In this document: piece after piece, positions 47,260-59,864 of the stretch
Layout of the letters: the number at the start of each line of letters is the position of its first letter
How positions within the stretch are numbered: the first letter of the stretch is position 1
From: Gonapodya prolifera JEL478
Lineage: Eukaryota > Monoblepharomycota > Monoblepharidomycetes > Monoblepharidales > Gonapodyaceae
NCBI GenBank assembly: GCA_001574975.1
Contig: KQ965791.1
Location: forward strand, 10,623 to 74,622
Reading direction: 5' to 3'
Length of the DNA: 64,000 bases
Program-made: the position numbers and the translations under genes
Notes under the pieces: model-generated
Databases searched by the model: none
Told to the model about the DNA's origin: nothing
Seen by the model: the letters and a program-made list of their open reading frames with translations, nothing else

Positions 47260-49579
47260 ATGTCCACGCCCCAGCAGCGCCAGAAAATCCGCGACTTCAT
47301 CTCATTTACGTCCACAAAGTAAGCATCCTCCTTTCCCCACCCCACATGTTCGCCCACCACCCATTCATTCCCCCCGCCACCCACTCACGGCACGATCGCC
47401 ACCCCCACAGCGACAAAACCGCCTCCAAATTCCTCACGGCGCATAACTGGAACCTAGAGCTTGCGGTCGACAACTACTTCTCGGACCCATCCGCGTCCCG
47501 GCTGCCAAAGTCCGCGTCCGGGTCGGCCGGGTCGCTCGGCAGGGGTGGATCGGGGTCGGTGTCCACGGCGAGTTTGGAGAAGCTGTTTGATAAGTATAAG
47601 GGTGTGTTGAACTGGGGGCAGGGAAGGGAAATGGTGTTTGGGAGCGGGAATCGGTGGGACTTTGAGGGGGATGAGAGGATTGGATTGAATTCGAGCGCAC
47701 TGGGAGGGCCACGGCGATTCCGGAGAGCGAACCATCGTGTCGGAGGGATCCCAAGCTCCGTACTTCTCTTCTGACGCGGAAAACGGAACGATGCCCCGGA
47801 TACTACAAATTTTCTTCGACATCCCGTGCTCCTGCGCTCTTCGAAAGCGGCCTACGTGCTGGATACCGCTATGGAGCTCTGCGGGGGAGACTGTACTGGT
47901 CCCCAACGTGTAGCGGGACACCGTGATGCCAAAGGATCGGCCGATACACAAAGCGGAACGCCCTCCAAACAACGAGACTCCTTTTCGCGGAAGAGAGCGA
48001 AGTGTGATTCGATTATTCACGGGGATATGAATTGGGATTTCTGGCGCCCACGCGGTGGAAGAATGGGAACGTGAGACATGTCGAGGCGCGTCAATGTAAA
48101 AAGTGAATTGTGAGACAATTCGCTCTCTCAGGATGGCGCATGGGACATTCACAAGAAAACTATCGGGGCGCTGACACGTCACAGGGTTTTTTCCGTTCGG
48201 GTGGCGGACCTGCTCGGTTCAGTGCTGTATCAAGTTCCTAATGGTGGAGTGGACCGACGCAGCAGCACGCCGAAGGGCAGCGACGGGTTACTAACTCGTG
48301 ATGCGTCGGATTGAGGAGCTTAACTTCGGGACCTTCCGATGGACCCTCTCCCCGGTTGATCGTCAGGCTGACAGAAGTCTTCCCTTCTCTTCAACGACGC
48401 CTTCTACCCCCTACCCCTCACCATCCCAGACCCCACCGAAGACCTCATCACCGTCGACGGGATCATCTCCTTCCTCTCCGACCTCTCGGTGGACCCCTCC
48501 GACGCCGTCACGCTCGTGATCGGATACGAGCTGCGTGCAAAGCGACAGGGCGAGTTTACTCGGCGGGAGTGGGTCGATGGGTGGGAGAGGTTAAGGTGGG
48601 TTGTTGGCGAGGTGGGGCATGGTTTTGGGAGGGAGTCCCGGGGTTGGCGAGTGGTGGTAGGGGGACAGCGCCGTGTTCCAAGAGTCCTACAGCTTTAAAA
48701 TGGAAGCAGGGACGTTGATGGAGTTAAGTGAATCTTCGACGGGCGGGGGCTTAAGGGTGCGAACATCTTGCTCCCGTCATAACGGATTCTGCCTGTCCTG
48801 TTCTACCGCCTTGCGCATCCCCCAACCAACCGCCGTCCCTCTACAGAGCCGACTCCCTCGATAAGATCCGTGCCTTGCTTCCCGACTTGCGCTCCCGGCT
48901 CGCGGACGAGACGACCTTCCGCGAGATTTACAGGTTCGCCTTCGGGTTTGCCCTGCAGGAGGGACAGAAGAGTTTAGGTACATAAATGCGGGCGTTGAGG
49001 GAAAACGAAAAGGCGGATCAGGGCTCGGGGACTGCTGACGGTGTGGGGGAGTTTGCTTCATAGAGTGGGTATTGTCTTTTTCCAGTTTCGGTCACTGACT
49101 GCAACACCTCGCCCCACAGCGCTCGAATCCGCCCTTGCGTACTGGGATGTAAGCTTTGCCTCCCATTTTATCGACCCAGTATTCCTCTCACCTCTACTTT
49201 CGTCTATGAACACCTCGGGCCACCAACACGAGCTCAGCTCCTTCTGCGGTCTAAATGGAGCCTGATCGACTTGTGGCTGGAGTACGTCACCAACAACCAC
49301 AAGCGTGCAATCAGTAAGGATACCTGGAATTTGGTCCGTGCTGTTGTTTTCGTTTCCAAGGGTCATTTGTTGACGTGCACAATGTTGTCTCTACGCGCTC
49401 CCCCACATTCACCCCGATGCATGCCCGTCCCATCCCCTCCCCTGGACACGCACCGGCGGGTTCTACGGCATAAACAGCTGCTTGACTTTATCAAGCAGGC
49501 CGGAGACGGTCTTTCGTCTCACGATCCGGATGGCGCGTGGCCGACGCTCGTGGACGGGTTCGTGGAGTACGCACGGTGA
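47260..49579 (+). CDS. DCN1: DCN1, cullin neddylation E3 (DCUN1D family)
   Basis: DCN1 helps Ubc12 transfer NEDD8 to cullins. Exon 1 starts at 47260 (MSTPQQRQKIRDFISFTST). It joins in phase across a GTAAGC intron to NDKTASKFLTAHNWNLELAV, the UBA domain, followed by LEKLFDKYK. After a long intron come IPDPTEDLITVDGIISFLSD and TLVIGYELRAKRQGEFTR (48.4-48.6 kb), then SLDKIRALLPDLRSRL and REIYRFAFGFALQEGQKSL (48.85-48.98 kb), ALESALAYWD (49.12 kb), SLIDLWLEYVTNNHKRAISK (49.26 kb) and LLDFIKQAGDG to LVDGFVEYAR, with stop at 49577-49579. These form the PONY domain in full order. The gene faces the RRM gene convergently, with 362 bp between stops. Confidence 0.94.
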
Positions 49580-49941
49580 GTGGGAGTACGGTGGAAATGG
49601 GATACTCGTGAGACACGGAAATGCGGCCAAGAAGTGTTGCAGTTCTTATGTTTGTCTTTTGCATTATCGCTCATACATCTCCTTTCTCTGCCGACGCCAG
49701 ACCACGATTAGCGCAGTCCTCGTAGATGCTATACTCCAGAGCCTAGCGATTTCGATACATGTACCAATCACGATACACCGTAACCATCCAATACGCAGCT
49801 CCGTGTTGCACCCTTCGCCCATTTTCTTGATCAAGACTTTGCGCTCCTTGCTCGCATATCCACGCGTCCTACAGATTTCTCGTTCCGCCTATATACATGT
49901 GCACAACCACCGTGTCCCGCGGTCGAGTCCATTCCTGCTCA
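49580..49941. terminator. Convergent 3' region between DCN1 and the RRM gene
   Basis: No gene is seen. The region presumably holds both 3' untranslated regions and polyadenylation sites. No clear AATAAA was noted on either strand. Confidence 0.35.
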
Positions 49942-52393
49942 TTACTGTCCCCCAACGGTTCCCGCGACCGTCCCCATGACCTGCACCATATTCTGCCCCT
50001 GCGGATCTCCGACTTGTTGCATCATTTGCGGTACCATGGTCATACCCATCGGCAAAGGCTGGCCAGCTGGAACGAGATACGGGTAGTATCCTGCCGGTGC
50101 AGCAGCAGCGTAATCGATCTCCCCACCAGGACCCGTCGAGATTGGCATGAATGCGACGGGTGGAATAGAAGCGAGGGTATGGGGTGGTGGAGACCCCTCT
50201 GCCGTTCCAGGGCGGGCCGAATCGGTCTCGGAAGGCGGATTAACAGACGCCATGGCCAACCAAGTCGGTTCCTGCTGTCCATCGAGAGTGGCTTGTGACG
50301 TGGGCACCAAGCCATACCATACAGGCCCGCCGGTAGGATCCACACCGTTTTGCTCTGGGATGCCATAAGCTGTTGCGCCGAAGCTCGGATACGCATAGGG
50401 AAAAGTGTTGCCTCCTTGGCCGTATCCCATTGGAAACCCGGTAGCGCCAGGGATGAGTTCAAATTCGGGGGGGCGCTCTTTTCCCCATGAGCACTTTCAT
50501 CCACGTCAACGAACAACCGGTCACGAATTCCGTCAGGGAAGAACGTTTGTGCCCCGTGACTCACCCTGACAGATCTTCCGCTGATAAGACTCCCATGTAG
50601 TCGTACAATTGCATTTGCAGCATTCTCGTGTGTGTCGAATCTGTGATAGGGCCGCTCATAAGTATTCCCAATCAAGCATCTCCGTTTCAGCAACTGTCCT
50701 CACTTTACAAAGCCAAATCCTCGATCCGACTGCGTCTTGGCTTCCACAATATATCCAAATGGCTGAAAGATGGGTATCAGATCGTGCACTGAGAGGATCA
50801 GCAGAGGAATCATTTGCGGAAGTCCCGTGAGTTCGACCAGCAATGGGGATATGTTTGAAGCAGGCATACCAGTAAACGTGGGAGGGATGTTCCCGATATA
50901 TACAGTGGTGTTGTAGTACGGCGCCTGTGTGAGGACCTCCTGGTACGTGTAACGCACTTGAGTGTTACGTGGGGGACCTTCCAGTGCCATGAAGTTGGGA
51001 CCGCCCCTTCAAAATGAGGACCACCGATATGAAGTAGGGAGTGATTCACTCACGCCCCATGCCTTGATTCATGTTGTGATACTGGGGAGGTCCATGGTGC
51101 TGGAAATGGGGTGAGCCGTGCCCGTTCGCTGGACCGTGTCCGAGGTTTCGAGCACTCCAGGCGGGACTTCCTGGGTCAGTAGAAGATCTAGGGTTGGCCC
51201 AATTTACACGAACGGGACGATCGAACAAGGTTCGGCCATTTGTTGCGAAGATCGCCCGTTCTGCGTCCTGTTAAGTCGTGACAATTATGTGTATGTTAAT
51301 GAGACGACAATAGACAAGTAACCACGCGTACCTGTCTGTAGCGAAACGCCACAAAGCCGTAGCCGCGTGATTTACCAGAGCCGGCATCCCACATCACTCT
51401 CGCCTCGCTGCGAAGCATGCTTCCGTCACGCAAAGTTACTCCGAAACGGGCACGATGGCACTCACGCAATCGATCCAAAATGTGCAAAAGCTTTTCCGAG
51501 AGCCTCATCGCTCACTTCAGGGTTCAAATCTCCAACAAATACTTTGAATAACGGTCGCTCGCGATGTGGGCTGTTCTCGTCTCGATGCGAATGAATGTGG
51601 TTTTGAGGTGCCCAATTCAGGCGAAGTTCCTGGCACGCGAAACAACGAGGTAAGATGGGAAGGAGTTGAAGGCAAGACATGGTCTTACATAGTTGTAGAG
51701 TTTGTGGCCATTTAGGGTGGCAAGAGCCTGTTCTGCACTTCTACGGTCCCGAAACTCCACGTATGCAAAGTTGACAATATTTTGAGACTAATGAATTGGA
51801 GGAAGTCAGGTGATGACGGGAGGTGGAGGCATTCTTTCCCCAAAAGGAAGTTGCTTCCGAAAGTCCGTCGAAACATCCAGCCAGGAGTTCAAGTTTGTAG
51901 ACTTTTCCTACCGTCAGATGCTAGAGCGTGCTGCTGGTAGATTTGATCGTCCAATACCCAACCGAAGTGGCGCCATATTGTCCCCCACGTGATTCACGAA
52001 GCCCTGTCTCGGCGCACCAAGCGTCGCTAGAGAGGGCTGACGACTTCCGAATCACCTCGATTGTTCCCTCGTCCATCTTTTAACCGACTGATTCGGACGG
52101 GAGCCTTCCAAACTCACATTCCTATCCTGGGACACAACCCGAGCAAGCACCACAGGACCGATGGCGCTGAAGAAATCCCGCAAAATCTGCTCCGTAACTT
52201 GAGGGTCTTGCTCCCACGAAGACGAGAATCGCGTGGCAGCGAGTTTCCGTCAAAAAGGTTCAAAATGGATCGTGACAATTCTCTCACCCAAGTTTCCAAC
52301 CGACAGCGCCCGGAGCCCTTCTGGAGTAGAATGAGGCGGCTGTGGCGAGGGCGTCGGCGGCGCAGGTGTGGTCGAAGGCGTCGTGCTGCTCAT
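49942..52393 (-). CDS. PUB1: TIA1/PUB1-like RNA-binding protein with three RRMs
   Basis: TIA1/PUB1 proteins bind U-rich RNA and act in mRNA stability, splicing and stress granules. From the start at 52393 (MSSTTPSTTPAPPTPSPQPP) exon 1 ends in RNP2 of RRM1 (ALSVGNL). It joins in phase to DPQVTEQILRDFFSAIGPVV, then VNFAYVEFRDRRSAEQALAT (RNP1, 51.75 kb). RRM2 has FKVFVGDLNPEVSDEALGKA (51.53 kb) and SRGYGFVAFRYRQ (51.35 kb). RRM3 has NTTVYIGNIPPTFT (50.9 kb), DRGFGFVKF and the HENAANAIVRLHG helix (50.62 kb). A Gly/Pro/Tyr/Met-rich low-complexity tail ends at 49942, like the prion-like tails of this family. The RRM3 segment DLIPIFQPFGYIVEAKTQSD follows an intron. Confidence 0.9.
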
Positions 52394-52701
52394 TTGGGTT
52401 CCTCTTCCATCGAGCGGCAATGTTAAGACCAAAGACGCACTCAGGACAAGGCTGCTGCGCCTCATTATCGAACCTGCTTATCTTGGCAATGTTCTTCCTT
52501 TAGAATCATAACAAACTTACACTTGATTCAACTAGATAAAATGCCCTTCCAACATGCGATACGCAGCTTCCAATGCAACTTTTTTGCTATACGCAAGCGA
52601 TTACACATTATCTCGTCATTCATGTAAGAGAGATCGCTCATTCGAGGGGCAGCCCCCAATCAAGGAGAAGTAGAACCAAAGGTTCGACACTGAAATGATG
52701 G
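52394..52701. promoter_or_regulatory. Spacer between the ankyrin gene and the RRM gene
   Basis: About 308 bp. It should contain the promoter and leader of the RRM gene and the 3' end of the ankyrin gene. No site is recognised. Confidence 0.3.
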
Positions 52702-54300
52702 CTACGTAGAAGGCGCAGTGCTTTGCTCAAAGGGTCTCATTTTAGTGTGAGGATCAACCATGGAAGGCGGGGCCCCAGACTCCAGAAGGAGCGCACACGT
52801 TCGGAGTACTGACGCTTGAGTGTTCAAACTTTCGACTGCACCCATCAAAGGAAGTCTTTGGTTTTGTGCAGGATTTACCAGACCACCCCGTTCAATGAGG
52901 AGCTTGACAACTTCAGTTGAGCTGTTAAGCATGGCTGCATGGAATACAACCGATCGATCGTCTATGTCCAGAGAGTTTGGATCCACGTTTCGATCCAGGA
53001 GCAGCTTGACCAGCTCAATGTTAGGGTTCTGAGTCATAACGGCATGATGCAACACTGTGAGACCACTGAAATCATGCAGCTGAATATCTGCTCCTGCTAG
53101 GAGAAGCTTTTCAGTCATGACGATTTGCTCGGGACTGCTTGGAGACCATTGCGTAGTTGCCACACAGAAAAGGTGGCCTTCGTTTCCCATCCGGTGTGTT
53201 TACTAGACTGCTCCCATATTGGAGAAAAGCTCAAAAATATTAGTTGTCCGCTTCACTCTGTCGCCCCAAAAACCTGGATCAAGGTCGAAGACAAACTAAA
53301 TGAAAAGGAGTCCACCTTGCCGATTCTGAACTTGCTCAGCAATCCGGTGGAGCACCTCCGGGAAGCAAGCGAATCACCAGATCTGTTGCTAGATGGATCG
53401 TCGCTGCGTGCAGAGGGGCTAAAAACCATTCGTCTGGAGGTAAACGCCTCACGTCTGCTCCATTGTCCAATAGGAGTGAAACAGGGTCAAGTCTTCCGTG
53501 CAAGGAATACTTGCAATGTTCTGTGAGTGGTGTATCCCCGTTGTTGTCACGAACATTCACATCTGCCCCATGCTCAACAAGAAGGGATGCAATCTCAAAT
53601 GTTTTGGCCCTAAACAGTGCTGTCTTCCCAAAACGATCACGGGCATCTACTTTTGCCCCACGTGACAAAAGAAGTCGTGTGGTGGTAGCTTCGTTTGCCA
53701 CCATCAGGGAGGTTTCCCTGACAATGTTGTTACCGTTCTTCCGAGCTCCCTCTACACTCGCACCGTGGTCAAGCAGAAGGATGATAGCAGCAATATCTCC
53801 GCGGCTTGCAGCTCGATGGAGCACTGTCTTATCAGTATCATATCGCGACGTAACGTCCAAGTCCCAGCCGAAGCGGATGAGTAACGGTAACATCTTTCCA
53901 ATTGCACCCGAAAATCCATAGGAAAGGAACAATGGATCATCGCAATATTTCTCCGGAAGGTGATCCTCTATGCGTGTTGGGCGCCAGTGATACTCGTCAA
54001 CGGGGAAAGACCAGTATCCATTTTTGAGCAGCACTTCAATCAACTCCACGTCCTCATCAAAAAAAGCTTCACTCAGGACTCAAACCGACCGGTTATCGTC
54101 GTGACTTCTTTCTCGAATTTTGCCAAATCGTCCTCCGGCCAGCGCACAAGACGCAATTTTGCTTTCGCGCGAGCTGCCACTGATGATTGTACCACAAGGG
54201 CATGATAGAGTGCGCGACAGAGCGCTTTGGTGGGAAGGCCGAGGGGGTAGTCGACCCAGTGCCGAGAAATTTCATGGAGAACTAGAGAAGGTAGCGCAAG
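52702..54300 (-). CDS. Ankyrin-repeat protein
   Basis: Ankyrin repeats bind partner proteins, and no specific role is evident here. On the minus strand 54049 to 53336 gives repeats such as DKTVLHRAASRGDIAAIILL, then LLLSRGAKVDARDRFGKTAL and LLVEHGADVNVRDNNGDTPL. A second block (53190-52702) has LLLAGADIQLHDFSGLTVLH, then NIELVKLLLDRNVDPNSLD and STEVVKLLIERGGLVNPAQN. It ends at 52702. There are about eight repeats. Upstream, at 54.3-54.08 kb, a frame reads LPSLVLHEISRHWVDYPLGL, which resembles the first helices of an F-box, but it is out of frame with the repeats. The start and the join near 54.08 kb (next to a T7 run) are unresolved. At least one intron lies between the two repeat blocks. Confidence 0.8.
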
Positions 54301-54349
54301 GAGGAGATTTTGTCTCGATCATGGGAAATGGGCAGTCGGGAGTCCCGAA

Positions 54350-55935
54350 GCTGCCATCCGCGAGAAGTCCGTGCTGATGACCGACACGTGAGCTTGTACG
54401 GTAGAAAACTGCGGGCGGGTAAGTAATTTTATTTGAATTTGGGAAGATCCAATTGGTTTGTCTGCACCTACATCGCAGTCGAGTGTCGGATGTTTTCAGT
54501 TGAGCACGTGCGAAAAAGTCTGTGATCTTTTCGATTACTCTAGTCAACGCATTTCAGTACAGTTGTTCGCTACCGACAATTCTTCACGATGATTGCACCC
54601 GATCACGAAACGTCGTAGATACGTTTCTCATTGGTAATCGAAGGTTGGCGCACTTTCTGCACATGCATTGAAGCAACCATCTAACACTTGCAAGGCCGAC
54701 GATTGCGGAAGGAGCTGCAATGCAGCAGTGATGCTTTGACTGCATTGAATTGCACGAAGAGGTACATGGCGAAGTACAAAGTCCCCTACAACACGCCATG
54801 ACTACGTGATGAGATTCCCAAGAGCAATCCACCACATCGCTCTAAAATCGGGTCGAGAAAAGGAAGCCAATGTTTCGCAGAGACCAAGTCGAACAACAAT
54901 TAAACTCGTTCGGAACCGAGGAAGTTTAGACAAAGTGCTTCGCCAGTTTAGGAGCCGCACAGTGGTCCTGTTAGAAGCCAGATGTAACAATGGAGTGTTA
55001 TGATTCGATGGGGAGGGGGGGATGAGAGGTCAGTAAAGCCGACTGACAGCGTTCCAAAGATTCCCGAACAAGGGAGACCCCACAATGCACTCAAGCAAGT
55101 CGAAGAATTCGAGAGCGCAGTTCTGTTCACCACCCTCCTTTTCGATACGTTCAGCGCAGGCGTCGTAGACTGCCTTGAACGCAGTGCAGTGATGTTCGCC
55201 TGGTTATGTACGAGGAGATGGTTGGTTCGAAGGAGTTGAGAGAACAACAAGAGGGAAGAGGGAACAGAGGAGGCAGAGAAGGTCGAATGAGAGTGGTGTT
55301 GGCAGTCCGAATTGATTCCCTTGGATGTCGAACGTTCCCGAGGCCAGTCATCCTATCCACTCATGGCTTATTGCTTCTTCCTATCCCATGCAATGTTATT
55401 TCTTTCCCGAATCGTTGGCTTAACAGATTTCTCCCCCTTTCCTCCTCCTGCTGATCGTTTCCACCTACTCACACTCCTCTCGCAGAACCGGAAGGGGGTC
55501 CGGTACTTCTTCGGGCTCGGTGTTAGGAGCGTTTACGTCGGACATCGTGAAGGGTGGCTGAAGGGTAAAAGGACGATTCGTGTGAGAGAACTGCGACACA
55601 GAAAAAGTGGCACAGCCACTTGAAGATGTTAACACAAATTGCGCGGCATAAAATGCTGTTTAAAGAGTCGCATGCCGCTTTTTATACCATGAAATCGCTA
55701 GTAGTGAATGAGTTTCGAATCCTTGTTCTATCGCCCGGAAGGAGAATCTATCTAGATTATCCCTGAGACCTCTTCTTACGCTCCTCTTGTTTTAGAAGTC
55801 GTCCGGTGGCCCAGGAAAAAGTGTTCGTGTGGCGATTCGCGTGGTGCACGGGCCACAGACTCCACAGCAAGTCTGAATAATAGTGACAATCCTTCCCCTT
55901 CTAGCAAATAGCTTTCAAATATATTTCTGTCGTAG
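54350..55935. other. Intergenic stretch without recognised genes
   Basis: Only short frames are visible (for example a plus-strand one at 55206-55454 and minus-strand ones near 54.6-55.0 kb). None matches a known family or continues through splice sites. Confidence 0.35.
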
Positions 55936-56004
55936 TGGAAGCGACATGCAAGGGGATTACAAGTCGCCCCGAGACGGCTCCTCGCAAATTGGGGATGGTC
56001 CCGT

Positions 56005-57325
56005 GGACTCTCGGTGTCTGTCAGAAAGGCACGCTCAGATGCAGCAGACAATGCATACATCATCTCTTACATAATAAAGTGCGGAATCCGTTCCGTGCTG
56101 CATCTGAGCAGCATTGCAAGTGGAGTCTGCAGATTGCGTCTATAGATATGGAGGTGGAGACGGTCAGCAAAGCACGCTCAGATGCAGGAGACGATGCAAA
56201 CCGCAGCACTAACACAATATTGTGTGGAATACGTCCCGCGCTGAATCTCCGCGGCCATGCGCGTGGAGTTTGTTGGTCATTAGCGGGCGTCAAGACCGCG
56301 ACTGTCAGAAAGCCATGTTCAGATGCAGCAGACTGAATAAACAGCATCGAGCACATAATTAAGTGTTAGATACGTCGCGTGTTGCATCTGAGAGACGTTG
56401 CAAGTGGAGTCTGCGGGTTGCATAGTTGATGTTGTGGTCGCAGGCGGACAGGCAACTACGCTCAGATGCAGCAGGCAACGCGAACAGCAGCACTCATATA
56501 ATAATTGCGGGATCCTTTGCGTGCTGCATCTGAGCGGCGTTGCAAGTGGAGTTTGAGGTTTGTATGGTTGAATGTGGAGGCCCCGACGGTCAGAAAAGAA
56601 CGCTCCGATGCTTTTGATGATGTAGACAGCATCTCTTACATGATTGAGTGTGGGATCCATTTAGTGCTCCATCTGAGCGGCATTGTACGTGGAGTTTTTG
56701 GGTTGCACCGGTCGCGGTGCAGGTTGTGACGGTCAGGGAATAGCGTTCAGAAGGAGCAGATGATGCATGCTTCTCCGACATCACTGGGTGCTAAAACCGT
56801 CGCGTGCCGCATCCCGAGAGACGGTGTTAGTGGAGACTGGAGTTGCATTAGGCACTCTGCTCGGGACTGTCAGAAAACCACACTCAGATGCAGCAAAGCA
56901 TCTCTCACGTGATTTATTGTGGGATCCGTCGAGTGTTGCATCCGAGCGGCTGTGTACGTGGTGTTTCCGGGTTGCGTTGATGGAGGTGGAGGTCGCGAAG
57001 GCCAGGGAACAGCGCTCAGTATGCAGCAGTAGATGAAACTGCATCTCTCGTGGGATTGAGTGAGAGGCCGCGACGGTCAGAGAAGCACGCCCAGATGCAG
57101 CAGACAGTCCAAACAGCAGCACTTTTATTAATGAGGGGCGGAATCCGTCCCGTGCTGCATCTGAGCGGCCGTACACGTGGAGTTTCTGGGTCGGATTGAT
57201 GAATGAGGACGTCGCGACGGTCAGAGAGCCACGCTCAGATGCAGCAGACATTGCATACAGCATCTCCGACGCGATTAAGTGTGGAATCCGTCCCGTGCTG
57301 CATCTGAGCGATGGTGCAAGTTCGG
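56005..57325. repeat. Tandem array of ten ~143-bp units, most with inverted arms
   Basis: The motif GCTCAGATGCAGCA or a close variant begins at about 56033, 56176, 56317, 56460, 56602, 56745, 56882, 57014, 57089 and 57233. Spacing is 141-144 bp for most steps, with shorter steps of 137, 132 and 75 near the end. Units also share a block like GTGGAATCCGTCCCGTGCTG and a GTGGAGTTT...GGGTTG block. In most units TGCTGCATCTGAGC follows about 49 nt after the left motif. It is its exact reverse complement, perfect for example at 56033-56046/56096-56109, 56460-56473/56522-56535 and 57233-57246/57296-57309. The period is not a multiple of three, so this is not a coding repeat. Middle units are the most diverged. 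Confidence 0.9.
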
Positions 57326-58012
57326 GGGTGAGTTCTGCACTCGATATTTTTCCGAACCAACCCCAAAACTCCACACCGTTTTGTTGATTCAATCCGACCA
57401 CCTTTTCTCGTTTTCTATTCACGAGCAGAGAAAATACCTGTTTCTGGTCACACTTACGCATTCTGGCGCTCATTGAGCCATCAGGCGGTTCACAATACAA
57501 AAATTAGAAATTGTGGCCACGATGACAGCTGGGACAAGGGAAATAGCTTTTATCTATTGGAAAATGAAAAGAAGAGGCAAATCGTCGTGATTGGAGGGGA
57601 ATAGTGCACACAACAAATCTGGCAAAATCCATTTACGACTTTAATTTGACCCCATTCCAGCGCGACACAGGTGAATACCCCCCACAAGACCCCGTGCGGG
57701 ACGAATAATGAATGGAATCTGTGGAATATTGGCGAAACAGGATCCGTCGGATGGGTGGGATGGATGGATGGATAGGTGGAAATGTGAAAGTACCGTGACA
57801 CAAAGAAGTCAAGGACGACGGAGGGATATTATGCCAGACCACGAGGAGAGGCGCTTCGAATCCGGACAATGGCAAATTTCGTGACGGAGGACGAGGGATT
57901 CCTCAGTTGAGCAGTCCCATGACGATTCTGTTGATGCCACCCACACCAAACTCCCTTCCTACTCTCGCTCCTCCGCGGACCCCCTCGGTACCGAAATCAA
58001 CTGAAATCAGCT
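57326..58012 (+). promoter_or_regulatory. Upstream region of RPS5
   Basis: No gene is seen. It includes a GGAT-rich stretch (57745-57780) and, just before the ATG, a pyrimidine-rich leader (CCCTTCCTACTCTCGCTCC) of the kind common in ribosomal-protein genes. Confidence 0.4.
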
Positions 58013-59208
<1,196 letters not shown>

Positions 59209-59864
59209 TGGGTTGTTAGTTTGTTTGGGTATCGCTGGTCTGGAGATCCTGGTGTATCGATCGTTGAGGGTGGAGAATACATGTGCACATATTGCGTGGA
59301 AACCTCATGTTCCATTTCGCTCTGCTCTGAAATTTATCCGGTCCTCAAACCTTCCTGATTTGAGTCTTCCTTTCGTGATGGATTCTGGAGGTTCCTCTCA
59401 TCCTGACCGGCCGCTCGCATCGAAGAGCCTTTCGGCCGCATCGCGATGTTTTTCCGTGCCGGAGATTGTGTACCGGATTTTCACTTTGTTCGGGATGATC
59501 CTAAAACACTGGGACAGTACGCTCTTGTGAAGTGAGTATTTGAGACCTCTCTCTACACGTGTGCTCTGATGTACGTCGTCTGCCTCTCGATGGGCCCGTC
59601 GATGGTGCAGTAAGTCGTGGTGTGGTCCAGCAACAACGTCGAGCTGGCGCACGATCGATTTCCGTCCACCGCTCTCCGCCTGGCGGGGCGAAACATCTTT
59701 CTGGCAGGTCACTCGCCGCCGCTAAGAAGCACTGCGCTCAGAAAGCAAGGATTTGGTGCGACCTCGCATCGTTCAAATATCAACGAGAGATGTCCCCGAT
59801 GGAGAGATACCGGAAGTCATGGAAATGAAGCGGAGAACTAGTGGCCACAGCAACACAATCTCAA
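59209..59864. other. Spacer between RPS5 and the Lnt-like gene
   Basis: No gene is recognised. It should hold the RPS5 3' end and the promoter or first untranslated exon of the next gene. Confidence 0.35.

Noticed and set aside
55206-55454. Plus-strand frame of 82 residues
   Set aside because: Low complexity (Gly, Arg, Glu) with no homology-like motif or splice context.
56005-57325. CRISPR-like array
   Set aside because: The whole 143-bp unit repeats, not short repeats with unique spacers, and the context is a eukaryotic genome.
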